From Perca fluviatilis (taxonomy: Eukaryota; Chordata; Actinopteri; Perciformes; Percidae): 64,000 nucleotides of DNA. Numbering within the stretch: the stretch's first letter is position 1; each line of letters opens with the position of its first letter. The notes under the pieces were generated by a model. It was not told the origin of the DNA and did not search any database. It worked only from the letters and a program-made list of their open reading frames with translations. The position numbers and the translations under genes were made by a program. Positions 39,624-51,350 of the stretch are shown here, in pieces. The DNA lies in contig NC_053119.1 of the NCBI RefSeq assembly GCF_010015445.1, positions 41,413,222 through 41,477,221 of the forward strand. The letters are read 5' to 3'.

Positions 39624-40559
39624 AGTTTTCCTGTATACCCTTACACTTGTAGCAGCTGATCCCGATGATGGAGCCCTGCTGTAAAGATGTACAACGTAAG
39701 CCAAGTTCTTATGACTTTATCTTAGTCTTATCTATGTTTGTATGATAAACAATGTATTATTTCTCTCTTAAAATGACTGTCCATGTTTCATTAGTTATAT
39801 AGTCTAAAAATAAATTCTCATTTTTCTTAGAGTAAGCTACTCTTCCCCAAACCTTCTGTGCACCAACTTTTTCCATTTTAAACATGTATACACTGCCAAT
39901 AAGTTAACATGTTATGTTGCAATTAGCAGTAGCATTTATTTATATAAAACACCATTTGGTCTGATTCCATTTTCGGTATACGTGTCCCAAATGATGAGTC
40001 TTATTTGAGACAGGTTGCCCTAACCCTAACACCTGTTCAACAGGTGGTTTAGCAGGCTCATAATTAAGGACATTGTATGGGGAATTTAGGATAATAAACA
40101 GCACGTATACCCCAGCTATCAGCAACATCCAGTACAGTTTCATGAATATCATATAAAGTTACAAAGAAAAACAATAGTAAGTAGTTAGAGTTAACGTTGC
40201 ATTCAAAAACTTTGTAGGCTGACTAGTAGGTTAATAAGAGCCTAGAGAAATATATTATTTTACATGGACGTCATTATATTTAACCCCATTTCCATTTATG
40301 TTCGAGACAGAAACGTAACTTTGACATTACGACACATTTCTGTTCACTGTTGTTAATTTCAACAAGCTAACGTTAGCTAGCTAGCTGGTTAGCCTGAGCA
40401 GCCAGAATGAGCATGCTACGTTACTGCTAGATACTTTCAAAATGTTGTGTCGTTATGAGTTATGCAGTCCTGTGGCATAGCCTACCGTCAGAGTCTATAA
40501 ATCCTAGTACTAGTTATGTTGTTAATAACATAAAAGATGCTTTTCATGAGCTCTGTGGT

Positions 40560-40630
40560 GTCAACGCTGCTCCCAGTTGTAAACATTGGAACCCGGAAGT
40601 GCTGATGGAACGAAATCCAGGAGAACATAT
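40560..40630 (-). promoter_or_regulatory. Candidate znf276 promoter with an ETS-type site
   Basis: CCCGGAAGTG at about 40592 is a consensus ETS/GABP site, a usual element of TATA-less housekeeping promoters. It lies about 970 bases upstream of the first znf276 ATG at 39623. It fits a 5' exon between about 40300 and 40600 spliced to the acceptor near 39678, but I could not fix that exon or its donor from the sequence. Confidence 0.35.
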
Positions 40631-40775
40631 AATATAGCGCCACCCTCCGGCGAAACTACTACTACTACTACTACTACTATTATTACTAGTACTTGTTTAT
40701 TTTTATCAATTTATAAAACGCAAAGTGAGCGACCAAAAAACATTTAAATCACATCAATATTTGGTGTTACTACCC

Positions 40776-41058
40776 TAGGGAACGTTCCCTAAAGGTTCTT
40801 TAAAAGTTCTACAAAACTAACCTTTACAGAACCTTTAGGGAACGTTCAGAGAAGGTTAGCTGAAGGTAAAAAAAATTAACCTTAAGAGAACCTTTAGGGG
40901 ACGTTCCCTAAAGGTTCTTTAAAAGTTCAACAAAAACACCTTTAAGAGAACGTTCCCTGAAGGTTGCAACATATTTTACCTTTAGGGAACGTTCCCTAAA
41001 GGTATTACCTTCAGAGAACCTTTAGGGAATATTCCCTAAAGGTTATGTGTTTGCTGGG
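40776..41058. mobile_element. Palindrome-rich element inserted into the Tc1-like transposon
   Basis: The segment contains repeated GGGAACGTTCCCTAAAGGTT and its inverse AACCTTTAGGGAACGTTCC, spaced 50-70 bases apart and alternating in orientation. It separates ACTACCC from CTTTGCC, which are adjacent in the normal order of the Tc1 end. There is no coding sequence. It is best read as a non-autonomous element with internal palindromes. Confidence 0.7.
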
Positions 41059-41212
41059 CTTTGCCTTTTAAACCAGCATCAGTTCTTATAGGTACATTTG
41101 CAAAAAGTCAGGGAGGGTTTAGGATCGTAGACGCAGTGGTCGGCCACGGAAACTTATTGCAGCAGATGAAAAACACATCAAGCTTATTTCCCTTTGAAAT
41201 GGGAAGATGTCC

Positions 41213-41370
41213 AGCAGTACCATCAGCTCAGAACTGGCAGAAACCAGCGGGACCCAGGTACACCCATCTACTGTCTGGAGAGGTCTGGCCAGTAGTGCCA
41301 TCATCTCAGAACTGGCAGAAACCAGTGGGACCCAGGTACACCCATCTAGCCTACTGTCTGGAGAAGTCTG
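41213..41370 (+). repeat. 78-bp tandem duplication within Tc1-like transposase sequence
   Basis: Two adjacent copies share CTCAGAACTGGCAGAAACCAG starting 78 bases apart (41228 and 41306). The period is 26 codons, so it does not shift the frame. The second copy has a few extra bases near 41348. Confidence 0.85.
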
Positions 41371-42389
41371 GCTAGAAGTGGTCTTCATGGAAGAGTTGCA
41401 GCCAAAAAGCCAGACCTCCAACATAGAAACAAGGCCAAGCAACTCAACTATGCACGAAAATATAGGAACTGGGGTGCAGAAAAAAGGCAGCAGGTGCTCT
41501 GGACTGATGAGTCCAAATTTGAAATATCTGTCTGTAGCAGAAGGCCGGTTGTTGGCCGAAGGGCTGGAGAGAGGTACATGAGTGTCTGCAGGCAACAGTG
41601 ACGCATGGTGGAGGTTCCCTACAAGTTTGGGGCTGCATTTCTGCAAATGGAGTTGGAGATTTGGTCAGGATTAATGGGGTCCTCAATGCTGAGAAGGCAG
41701 ATACTTATACATCATGGAATACCTTCAGGGAGGTGTATGATTGGCCCCAAATTTATTCTGCGACCCCAAACATACAGCCAAGATCATTAAGAACTATCTT
41801 CAGTGTAAAGAAGAATAAGAAGTCCTGGAAGTGATGGCATGGCCCCCCCAGAGCCCTGATCTCAGCATTATCCAGTCTGTCTGGGATCAAATGAAGAGAC
41901 AGAAGGATTAGAGGAAGCCTCCATCCTCAGAAGACCTGTGGTTAGTTCTCCAAGATGTTTGGAACAACCTACCAGCCCAGTTCCTTCAAAAACCTTGAGC
42001 AAGTGTACCTAGAAGAACTGCTGCTGTCTTGAAGGCAAAGGGTGGTCACACCAAATATTGATTTAATTTAGATTTCTCTTCTGGTCATTCACTGCATTTT
42101 GTTAATTGATGAAAATAAACTATTAACACTTCCATTTTTGAAATCAAATATATATAGTAGAGAGGAGTTGTGTTAATTGGTCGTGGTATGTATATATGTA
42201 TAAATATGCTGTTTGATAGTTGCTCCTTATGTAATACAAAAGAGAGAAAAACACATAACATAACAAATACAAATATACATATTGTCATGTCTCGTCCCTG
42301 TGTCAGTTTTTGTTTTTAGTTTGTTTCATGCTACAAAATCTTATTTAGTCATGGCTCTAACCGATCTGGGGGGTTAGGTTCCCTGGAGA

Positions 42390-44640
42390 AATACTGACTC
42401 ATCGAGCCGATGGAGACGGACTTTATTTGACGTGGTAATGAAGGTGGAAAGTTTATTCTTTATAATAACCAATGTTTATGGTTATAATGATGCTCAAAAC
42501 CAAACACTGATGGAAAATATCACACATGTGATTTCAGAGTTAAAAGTACTGTACCCTACCGATTACATCTTAGCAGGAGGTGATATGGCTCCAGATGAAT
42601 AGGATGATAGAATGCCTCCTAGATTATGACATCGTAGAAAGTTTTATAGCAGACAACAGTTTGATTGATGCGTGGAGATTCCTTAATCCTGAGGTTAAAA
42701 CCTTTTCATGTTTTAAGCTTAATGGAGGAAGTAAATCTAGGATTGATTACTGGTTGTTAAGCGATACCTTTCTGACATGTTAAACAAACTCAAATTTCTA
42801 AAGCACCACTATCTGATCATGGTTTCATAGATCTTATTTTAGAACCAACAGTGAGGGAAACCAGAAACAAAGGATATCGGAAGTTTAATTCTAAGATGTT
42901 ACAAAATGAGGATTATTGCATTCAGGTTAGGGAAATCATAAGAGATAATGAAAAGGATGATTCAATTGAAGGTTATATTGGTAGGTGGGAATTTACTAAA
43001 TTTAAGATTAGAGAATTTACAATAAAATTTTAAAAGGAATTAAATAGGGAAAAAAAGACAATATGAAAGTAATTTGTTGTGGGAAATTAACCAGTGTTGT
43101 AGTAATTTGGACCTAAATGATCAAGGAAAAAACAAGTTAATGGAGTTACAAGTCTGGTTAGATGAGCTTTACCTTGAAAGAGCACAGGGGGCCTTTATTA
43201 GGTCAAGAGCGAAATGGATCGAGGCAGGGGAAAAGAACTCCTCATATTTTAGTAGTTTGGAGAAAAATAGACAGCAGCGAAACTCAATTACTAGTTTAAT
43301 GATAAATGGGGTAGAAAGTAAAGATTTTAGAAGTATAGATAAGGAAGTGTTTTCATTTTACTCCAACTTGTACTCCTCAAATTATTCTGGTGTAGAGGCT
43401 GATTACTTGTTTGATAAAATCAAGAATGCTATCCCATGCATTGATGATCCCTTTAAAGATATTTGCGAGTCAGATCTGACAATCGAGGAGTTGGATTCAG
43501 TTATTCTCAAGATGAAGTTGAACAAATCTCCGGGGACGGACGGCTCACAACAAATTTCTATCAGTTCTTTTGGAATGATGTGAGAAATTTACTATTTAAA
43601 GCGTTATGGGAATGTATAGAGAAGAAAGAACTGATGTCATCTATGAAACAAGGTTTAATTACTTTGATTCCTAAATCTGGTAAAGACAAGAGAATCTTAG
43701 ATTATTTGAGACCAGTTACACTGTTGAATACTGACTACAAGTTCCTCTCTGGAGTTGTTGCTACTAGGCTAAAGGGAGGTATGTCGTCCATCATTGTTGA
43801 GACACAATCAGGTTTTCTGAAAGGAAGGTCAATTCACAACAACATAAGACTTGTTTTAGATTGACTTGAGTACAGCGACATTATTCATGATAGTGGGTTT
43901 ATTCTATTCTTAGATTTTTACAAAACATTTGATTCTGTTGAACATATTTTTATTTTGAAAACTTTGCATCACTTTGGATTTGGGGAAAAATGTATGAATA
44001 TAATTGGGATGTTATATAATGGAATCAATAGCTCGGTAGCTCTAGGGCACCTGCCCTTGATTTGAGATTAAGAAGGGAATTTGTCAGGGTTGCAGCAGCT
44101 CTCCACTTTTATTCATTATGGTAGCAGAAATGTTGTCCATTTTGATTCAGAATAGTTTCATTGAAGGGTTAGTTGTAAGTGACAGACAAATTATCATAAG
44201 TCAGTTGGCTGACGACACAACTCGATCAACTATCGACCACTTTTCAAGAGCTTCAGGCTTACAATTGAATTTAGATAAATGTGAAATTTTAACATTACAT
44301 GATTATCCCTTGCAACCTCTATATAACATAAAGGTTAAGTCAGAAGTTAAATACTTGGGGATTGTTATTTCCAGGGATAAGACAACATCAGACAAAATGA
44401 ATGTATGGAACAATATAGAAAAGTGTATATTAATCTTAAATAGGTGACTCCAGAGAGATATCACAATTTTTGGGAGAGTCTTATTATCCAAAATGGACAG
44501 CTTATCCAGACTTATCTACCTGGTCTTTTCCTTACCCATCTCTACAAACATGATCAAAGCCATAAACAAGATCAATTTTAAGTCAGCAACCAACGGCTCT
44601 CTGTCCAACCCAACCTTGGCATCGCCTCCATCGCCTGGAC
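42390..44640 (+). mobile_element. Tx1/L1-like LINE, frame-broken
   Basis: Endonuclease remnants come first (NVYGYND; ILAGGDMAPDE followed by a stop; SRIDYWLLSD). Reverse transcriptase sequence follows: KSPGTDG (43520), LITLIPKSGKD (43655), YLRPVTLLNTDYK (43700), QSGFLKGRSIHNNIR (43805), LDFYKTFDSVEH (43910) and SQLADDTTRS (44200). These motifs are typical of the Tx1/L1 group rather than L2. Several stops and frame changes make it inactive. Confidence 0.85.
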
Positions 44641-44690
44641 CACGGCGGTCAAATTTGACCCGAGGACAACACAAGGGTTAATTCATTAGA
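44640..44690. repeat. End of a TTTGACCCG repeat family
   Basis: GGTCAAATTTGACCCG..GACAACACAAGGGTTAA matches the ends of the elements at 61230-61402 and 58905-58934. Only one end is present here, adjoining the LINE. Confidence 0.55.
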
Positions 44691-45269
44691 ATTAGCTCCA
44701 TCTCGACCTTATACAACATTATAATACTGAGTCAATTATATTCCAGTTATCCAACAATCACAATATAGGCCTACTAATAATATAACACCAAAAGAGGCCA
44801 TTCTGTTGCCTAATGAGTAATGTTTTATAATTATACATGTATGTTCTTATTAAAGTAAATGTTGAATATAAGGTCAAACTTTTGCTATAGATTATTGAGT
44901 ATTCTTACATTGCTGCATTCTTACTTTTGCTTAAGTTAATTAAAAGATCTAAATACTGTCATTACTTGTAATTAATTAATTAACTGTGTCTGCTTGGCTT
45001 TTTTTTTTTGGTGTAATACTGTATATGGTGATGCCTATTATTGGTGAGGTTGCAAATGCATGCACAGAAGTGATCTAAATAGGTCACAGATGCATTGCTA
45101 AACCTGGGTGTGTGTACATGTCTGAAAACAGCTGTGATAAGATCTTTTGAACATGATGCTATCTCATCACTTCGGTCTGCACCGCACAGATTTGCATGAA
45201 GGGGAAACTGACTCATGATAAACTGGTGATGTAGGAGGCAAAAAAACTAGAATTTAGTACTTGGTATTT

Positions 45270-45441
45270 TGTGTGTTGTATTTATAATCCCACAGCCCTC
45301 TGATTTGTGTTGTATAACTTTTAAATACTTGTAATTGATTGTGTTTTTGCTGCCTCTTGGCCAGGACTCCCTTGAAAAAGAGGTTTTTAACCTCAATGGT
45401 ACTTTCCTGGTTAAATAAAGGTTAAATAAAAAAAAAAAATG
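45270..45441 (+). repeat. LINE 3' end with poly(A)
   Basis: The sequence CTCTTGGCCAGGACTCCCTTGAAAAAGAGG..TTTCCTGGTTAAATAAAGG followed by an A-run is a recognisable 3' terminus of fish LINEs. The rest of 44690-46370 is AT-rich intergenic DNA with no gene that I can support. Confidence 0.5.
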
Positions 45442-46372
45442 AAACCCTGAACTTTGCTATTTCTTTTAAGCCAAAAATGTTTCAAGCATATTTTTTTCTC
45501 CAATTCATTGTCAGTATGCTGTGTGTGTGTGTGTGTGTGTATGCACATTCTGTCAGACAGAGATCTCATTGATAAAACCTGTGACTTTAAACAAAAGTAC
45601 AGGGGCATACTGTATGTTTTCGGTCTGAAACAATCAAACCAACTGTAACGTCTATCCTCAAGTGAGAAATGACACGGGACAGCTGCTCCTATTTATGTAC
45701 AAACATATCAACCCTCACACATACTTTAGGTCATTTTGGAATCTTACTTATTGTGTTTTAAACCATGCTTAACCTTCTAAACATGGTTAAAAATTAGAGG
45801 TTGATGTAAACAGATCATTATATATAATACAAAAGTACTAAGAGAAAGGTACTTTATTGTAATAGTAAAGATAATCAAAAGCATAAAGTTATATTGAGTG
45901 CAATTCATTGACGGAGTAGTTAGACATTTCGAGTTGGATGAAAAGATCATTACCTCTCTCGTTATTTGGATTGTGAGTGAAGTTAGCTTTGTATATTTGA
46001 AGTCATGCTGCAATATTCTTCTGGGAATGTAAAATGTGAAATATGTACAGTTAATGTGAAAAGACATTTTATGAGAACCTTTAGAACAATATGTCCCTTT
46101 GACTTGAATGTAAGAATAAAAATGGGTTTATGTTGTTTGTACTTGATCTGCTCTGTGTAAAACTTCTAAAATGTATGAAGAAATTTAATGCTCATCATGA
46201 CCTTTCCATGGACAAAAAATGCACCGAGATGTATACGATAAACGCGTGGAAGACTTTTGTTTTCTGAGGTAGGGGAGCTGATTTCAATCTAAACCGTGAC
46301 CTTTCCCTTCACTGTTAACATCCTTCCCCTAACTAGACTAGACATATAGTCGTTCACAGAGGAAGTTCTGTA

Positions 46373-46550
46373 GGGGAATTCTGCCCCTTATGTCTCATCA
46401 TGGAAGGATTATGATTATTTTTGGATGGAAAAGCTGACATAATTTCGGTTCCACAATGGACAGGGTTTATATAACTTTATCGGATGCAATGCTAAGAGTC
46501 GATCACTGCAAAGGGAGAAGAAGAAGAACATCATCATCATCATCATCATC
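46373..46550 (+). promoter_or_regulatory. Promoter and 5' UTR of the first CC chemokine gene
   Basis: A TATA box (TATATAA) lies at 46468-46474, about 100 bases before the ATG. An NF-kB-like site GGGGAATTCT (46373-46382, one mismatch to GGGRNWYYCC) lies about 90 bases upstream of it. Both are usual in inducible chemokine promoters. A (CAT)n run at 46529-46550 falls in the predicted 5' UTR. Confidence 0.6.
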
Positions 46551-46570
46551 AAAATCTTTTCACTGACAGC

Positions 46571-47260
46571 ATGATGAAGACTCTCTGCTTCACTCTGGGG
46601 CTGCTGCTGCTCACCGCCTGCTGCTGCAACGCCATGCGTGAGTGATCTGTGTTTCTGCCTCTTCATCTTCAGAGTTTCATGTTTGTTCTGACTCTAACCA
46701 TTTACCTTCCTCACAGTTGAAGCTCTGAAGTTCAACACAGCACCTGGAAACTGCTGCTTCAACTTTCACACACGCGATATACCAGTAAAGCGTGTGTCCA
46801 ACATAACCAAGACCCACAGCTCCTGTCAGAATCCGGCATTCATGTAAGTGTGTGCCTCATTCGTCTACCATTTTTTGTCTTGTAACTGGTGATGACATGA
46901 TGAATAGAAAGATGGATGACCATGACCTCCAGACAGGCATCATCACAAAAGAAGGTGGATAAACTGAGTTTCAGTGGGTCCTGATGAACTACTCATCATC
47001 AGTGATGTGATCAAAGTATTATTAGCACTTAGGTTATGGTCATGACTGGTATTTCTATCTAGCTATGTGTAGGATTATGCTGCAGTTTAACCAACACATT
47101 CTGGTTTCAGTGGAGTGGAGATTTAATGTTTCTCTTGTGTGTGTTTTGCAGAATCCAGACTATCAGAGGAAGACAGATCTGCTACAGCGGGACATCCCAG
47201 TGGGCTCGGGATGTCTACAATCAGCGCCACAACACTGAGGGCAGCGGTCAGCAGCACTAA
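46571..47260 (+). CDS. CC chemokine (100 residues, three exons)
   Basis: A secreted chemoattractant that would act on leukocyte G-protein-coupled receptors. Exons 46571-46637, 46717-46843 and 47152-47260 join in phases 1 and 2, the standard CC chemokine arrangement, and end in TAA. Residues 1 to about 22 form a signal peptide with a leucine-rich core ending near CNAM. The mature part has the adjacent cysteines C35-C36 (GNCCFNF), then C59 (HSSC) and C75 (RQIC), giving the four-cysteine fold. A C-terminal helix containing QWARDVYNQ follows. A second in-frame ATG follows the first directly. Poly(A) signals lie at 47338-47347. The nearest named group is MIP/CCL4-like, but I cannot assign an orthologue. 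Confidence 0.95.
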
Positions 47261-47732
47261 AGATGTCTCATTGTATAATGCTGTGATAATTCGATGCCTG
47301 ATTTTGCAGACCTAAAGGTGTAAAGACTTTCTATTTTAATAAATAAATATAATTGATGTATTTATTGAGCTATATTGCTGGTTATGTGTATTTTCTGAGA
47401 GAGTGTGTATTGATTAGAGTGAGAAATAGACTGAAAAAAATAATTACTATATGGGGTAAGACAAATCTCCCATGTCCAATGTATGCTTTTTATGAATTAT
47501 CAGTTAACAGTCTAAAGACAGATAACATTGAAGATTAATTTCAATTTCCACATTTAATAATTCATTTGTTAAATTTCACTGAATGGATGTGGCAGGTCAT
47601 CGTATCCTCATACATCAATTAACTATTTTTTATTTGTCACACGAAATCCTACGAGGTACAATTCCAGTGAAATGTAATCCTATCAGCTCACCAACTTGTG
47701 CATCATCATCATCATCTATCATCTATCTTCTA

Positions 47733-47975
47733 TCTATATATAAATTGCAGGAACGTCTGTCTGTCTGTGTGTGTGTGTGTTATGCGCATATCTCTCTAAC
47801 CATTAGTCTGATGGATTTCAAACTTGACTGCTACGAGCACGAGTTAGTGCGGTGCCAAGTTTGACGTTGTTTGGATTAGAAATGCAAAAGGTATCATATC
47901 GGTAAAAGAAGCACACATTGGTTTTTGCCGCTCTAGCCGCTGCCCCCCCCCCCCCCTGCTCACTGACTGAGCTCA
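47733..47975 (+). mobile_element. Helitron-like 5' end fragment
   Basis: It starts TCTATATATAAATTGCAGG followed by a (GTCT)n/(GT)n run, then TTATGCGCATATCTCTCTAACC and TAGTCTGATGGATTTCAAACTTG. From memory of fish Helitrons this is their usual 5' start. No Rep/helicase sequence is visible. A C-run at 47943-47956 follows. Confidence 0.5.
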
Positions 47976-48617
47976 GCGCAGGACCAGAGACAGAGAGGGT
48001 CGAAGAAAGCAGCGGAGCTTTGGCAGCTAAAATGGGAAATACGCCTCAGACCCACAAAAATGCATTGTAGCACTACTTTGTTTACCGCCTTTGACTCTTT
48101 TCCTGCTTCCAACATTAGCTACATGATGGCTGGATATACCAAACTTACTTTTCTTCACTTTCCTGTGACTGTTAACTGTGGAATAAGGTTGGCGAAAAAA
48201 AGGCCCTACGCTTTTCTGTGTCTATTTTTCGCTAAGAGGAAACTCAACAAAAAGCCATTTGCCAACACTAAATATCAAACAAAAGCCAGACACTGTATAG
48301 TATTAAGTTGCTGTGAGCTGTAGCCTACATTCACCTCTTTTAACCAGAGGCAGAACATAAAGTAATCTCAGAGATTATTCCTTCACAGTGCTGTGCAATG
48401 CCTCAGAGCTGAACCAGGCAGACACATCAGTTTTCATCAGACTCACCCTGGGTCGGGTTAGTTAAGTCTGCTGCTAACTAATAACATAACCGTCGCCAAA
48501 AAACCCCGCAAATCAAATCCCCTACTACACCTTTAACCATCAAGCCACTAAACCTGCATAGAAATTAACACCTCTGCTGAAATGTTAAATTTGTTAATGA
48601 TCATACGACAGACACCG

Positions 48618-48651
<34 letters not shown>

Positions 48652-48680
48652 CACGCGCACACACACACACACACACACAG
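48618..48680. repeat. (CT)n and (AC)n compound microsatellite
   Basis: A CT run of about 28 bases, a short GTGTGCACGCGC linker and an AC run of about 22 bases adjoin the first copy of the duplicated segment that starts at 48681. Confidence 0.9.
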
Positions 48681-48916
48681 AGTCCGGTTCTGGTGGTTGA
48701 TTAACGCAGATATGTGCTGATTAGCTCTCATAACGGGCTGGGTGGGTAGCACACTGCCATGAATCCATGACGCTAATTTTTCATTGTGATATTTTGTGAT
48801 TACATTCTGAATCTGCAACGTTCTCTGTCAGGTAAATCAGTAAGTCAGTAGTAGGGTATAGAGTAGAGTTGCATATGAAGTGGTTTGGGGTCCTTCTGTA
48901 AGTAATTTTGGGGTAC
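48681..48916 (+). repeat. Duplicated segment, copy 1
   Basis: From GGTTCTGGTGGTTGATTAA to GGGTCCTTCTGTAAGTAATT this matches 49218-49503 in the same orientation, with small gaps. The class is unknown. The spacer holds a reverse-transcriptase fossil, so these are probably parts of a LINE or its flank. Confidence 0.7.
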
Positions 48917-49057
48917 AATTTGGTTTTGATTAATTCTACAAGCAGCAATACCACAGGCCAAGCAATCGGCCCGTTCCAAACAGGCACATTTTCAACGAGC
49001 ACTGCACTAGTTCATTATAAAGCAGAATGTGTGTGTGTGTGTGGTGGGGGGGTGGGG

Positions 49058-49200
49058 GCAATGTTATCCTCAAGGATCACAGAACTGAATGACTACAGAC
49101 CTGTCATCGCCCTCTGTGGTTATGAAGTCTTTTGAGCACCTTGTTCTGGCTTACCACAAAACCCTTGTCCATTCCAGAGCCGGCTGGACTCTATCTTTGT
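49058..49200 (+). pseudogene. LINE reverse transcriptase fossil
   Basis: A decayed frame reads ITELNDYRPVIALCGYEVF, then after a stop APCSGLPQN. This is a broken form of the (S)LNDYRPVALT..VMK.FE block of non-LTR reverse transcriptases. It is short, interrupted and lies between two direct repeats. Confidence 0.6.
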
Positions 49201-49217
49201 GAGTCCATCTCTCTACT

Positions 49218-49503
49218 CGGTCCAGTTCTGGTGGTTGATTAATGCAGATTTTTGCTGATTGGCTTTCATTACAGGCCGGATTGGGTGGCGCATGGCGCAC
49301 TGCCATCAGTCCATGAGACAAATGTCTGTGACTACTCCACTTTTTAATTGTGATACGTTATAAGTAAATTCTGAATCTGCAACATTCTCTGTCAGGTAAA
49401 TGTAGTAGTACAAGGTTTCCCTCTGAAATAGGAGTACACAGTAAGTCAGTAGTGGGCTATACAGTGCCGCTTTGGGGTCCTTCTGTAAGTAATTTTGGGG
49501 CAC
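49218..49503 (+). repeat. Duplicated segment, copy 2
   Basis: Direct-repeat partner of 48681-48916, with about 50 extra bases near 49400-49450. The phrases CTGAATCTGCAAC and TTCTCTGTCAGGTAAAT are shared. Confidence 0.7.
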
Positions 49504-49786
49504 AGTGGTTCTGGAGAAAAAAAAACAAAGAGAGAAACATACTCATGTTCCAAGTGAACTCATGGAAGACATTACGGTATGCTTGCTGTGTGGTGAAGCC
49601 AGGCTTCGGAGCAGCGGCCTGTGTGTCCCGAAGACGTTTTCTCTATGTAAATCACGCCCTCCCTCCCCCCTCCCGTCAAACCCCACAACACTGGTAGATT
49701 TTGAATTTGAAACAAATTTGAAACAAACTGAAAAAAGAGTAATATGATATGAGTGACATTTTCTGTCACATTGTTGGTAGTCGGCT

Positions 49787-50235
49787 AGTCTATATCCACA
49801 ACGTTCCACTTCCGGGATCGCTCCGGTGCCGCCGGAAATTCCACCAGATGTCCCTCATTTCGGCCAGATGTCCGTCCCCTTCCTCTGTCTCTGTGTTGGG
49901 GTTCTAACCTCCGGTGGATTTGTGAGGACTATGGTTAACTGCTCCTCAGATCTCTGCAGGGTAAATCCAGACAGCTAGCTAGACTATCTGTCCAATCGGA
50001 GTTTTCTGTTGCACGACTAAAACTACTTTTGAACGTCCACATGTTCCACCAAAACAAGTTCCTTCCTGAGACTATTTAGCAGAGGCGCCGTGGCTCCATC
50101 CGCCCAAGACGATTGTGATTGGTTTAAAGAAATGCGAATAAACCAGAGCACTTTTTACTCCTATACCAGAAGGTTGTGTGGACTAGCCAGACCCTCCTAC
50201 GCAGCGCTGTGGAGGAAGGTCTGACAATATGAGAC
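49787..50235 (+). mobile_element. Family A element, intergenic forward copy
   Basis: It runs from AGTCTATATCCACAACGTTCC to GGTCTGACAATATGAGAC, close in length to the 464-bp copy at 13010-13473. It is followed 30 bases later by a long TA repeat. Confidence 0.75.
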
Positions 50236-50266
50236 AGGTTTATCATCAGACTTGCACATTTGTGAT

Positions 50267-50377
<111 letters not shown>

Positions 50378-51016
50378 TTATTTGACCAGAATCTTTTTTT
50401 ATGCACAATGTGCACAGTTCTGCATCTATTGTCTATAGTGCTGGAATAAGTACTTATTTAACTCTAACATTCAAAAGATCTGCAGCCATTCTGTTAGTTA
50501 GGGCTCCCCTGCACAGAATTACACCACAAGATGTTTTCTTGTTGTGATAAGATCAGTGAGGTTTTAATGTGACTTGCAAACTTATTACAGAACACCTCGG
50601 TTCACATGTGAAGTGCTATGTTTTTCTCAAAACAATGTATTCTTTCTGCCTCTGTGTGACCACACTTTAATACACCTCGTATCAGCTCAACCTCTGTCTG
50701 TGCTGATAGCATCAGGAGAGGCTGCTGGTCTGTGGTGCAATGAGCAACTTTATCTGCACGTCCCTTCATTTACTGCAACAACACCCATCCGAACCTGGGA
50801 CGGAAAAGGTTCATTTTTTTGATCTTGTCAGTAATTTTAATCCGTTCTCATGCCTGTTGGTAATTTGACTATTCTGATTAGATTTCATAATTACATAATA
50901 TTTGCTTGGTTCAGGAACACAGAATGTTGCATGGCCTATACAACATTTAGTGGTTTATTGGAACACACATTTCTTTGTCTTTCTATACTTGAGAGGACCC
51001 TCATTGACCTAACCCT

Positions 51017-51350
51017 AGTCTCACTTTGCCAGACCTTCCTCCACAGCGCTGCAGAGGAGGGTCTGGGTAGTCCACACAGCATTTGGGAATAGGAGAAAAA
51101 CGTGCTCTGGTTTATTGGCATTTCTTTAAACCAATCACAATCATCTTGGGCGGTGCCGCTGCAAAATCGCCTCGGGAAGGAACTTGTTTTGGTGGAACAT
51201 GTGTACGTTCAAAAGATGTTTTAGTCGTGTGAGAGAAAACTCAGATTGGACAAAGCCCAAAGCAACGGATATCCGGCCTAAATGGGTGAAATTCGGCGGA
51301 ATTTCCGTCGGCAACGGAGCAATCCCGGAAGTGGAACGTCAAGGATGTAC
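51017..51350 (-). mobile_element. Family A element, reverse copy, internally deleted
   Basis: It begins AGTCTCACTTTGCCAGACC and ends GGAAGTGGAACGTCAAGGAT, the reverse complement of the family head. It is about 130 bases shorter than the full copy, with part of the middle missing. Confidence 0.7.

Larger units (their letters stand above)
40672..42146 (+). mobile_element. Degenerate Tc1-like transposon
   Basis: Terminal inverted repeats are recognisable: CACATCAATATTTGGTGTTACTACC near 40750, against CACACCAAATATTGATTTAA near 42048, with matching outer AATAAAC/GTTTATTTTTATCAAT blocks. The interior encodes decayed Tc1-family transposase, including MTHGGGSLQVWGCISANGVG (41598) and a DE-S-type segment before it. 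Stops and frame changes make it inactive. It carries a foreign palindromic insert at 40776-41058 and an internal tandem duplication at 41213-41370. Confidence 0.85.

Noticed and set aside
39234..39704. A znf276 first exon starting at 39704
   Set aside because: The frame is open there but the first codon is TTG, not ATG, and the stretch reads as intron ending in an acceptor near 39678. The first ATG in frame is at 39621-39623.
40779..41050. Regularly spaced palindromes suggesting a CRISPR-like array
   Set aside because: Units alternate in orientation, spacers are short and similar, and the setting is a eukaryotic transposon.
41119..41646. A 175-codon minus-strand frame
   Set aside because: It is the antisense of the Tc1-like transposase and includes the tandem duplication twice.
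42580..44447. Separate genes with RT-like and endonuclease-like domains
   Set aside because: They are consecutive pieces of one frame-broken Tx1/L1-like LINE.
48060..48323. An 87-codon frame in the intergenic region
   Set aside because: No recognisable domain, no splice partner and repeat-derived surroundings.
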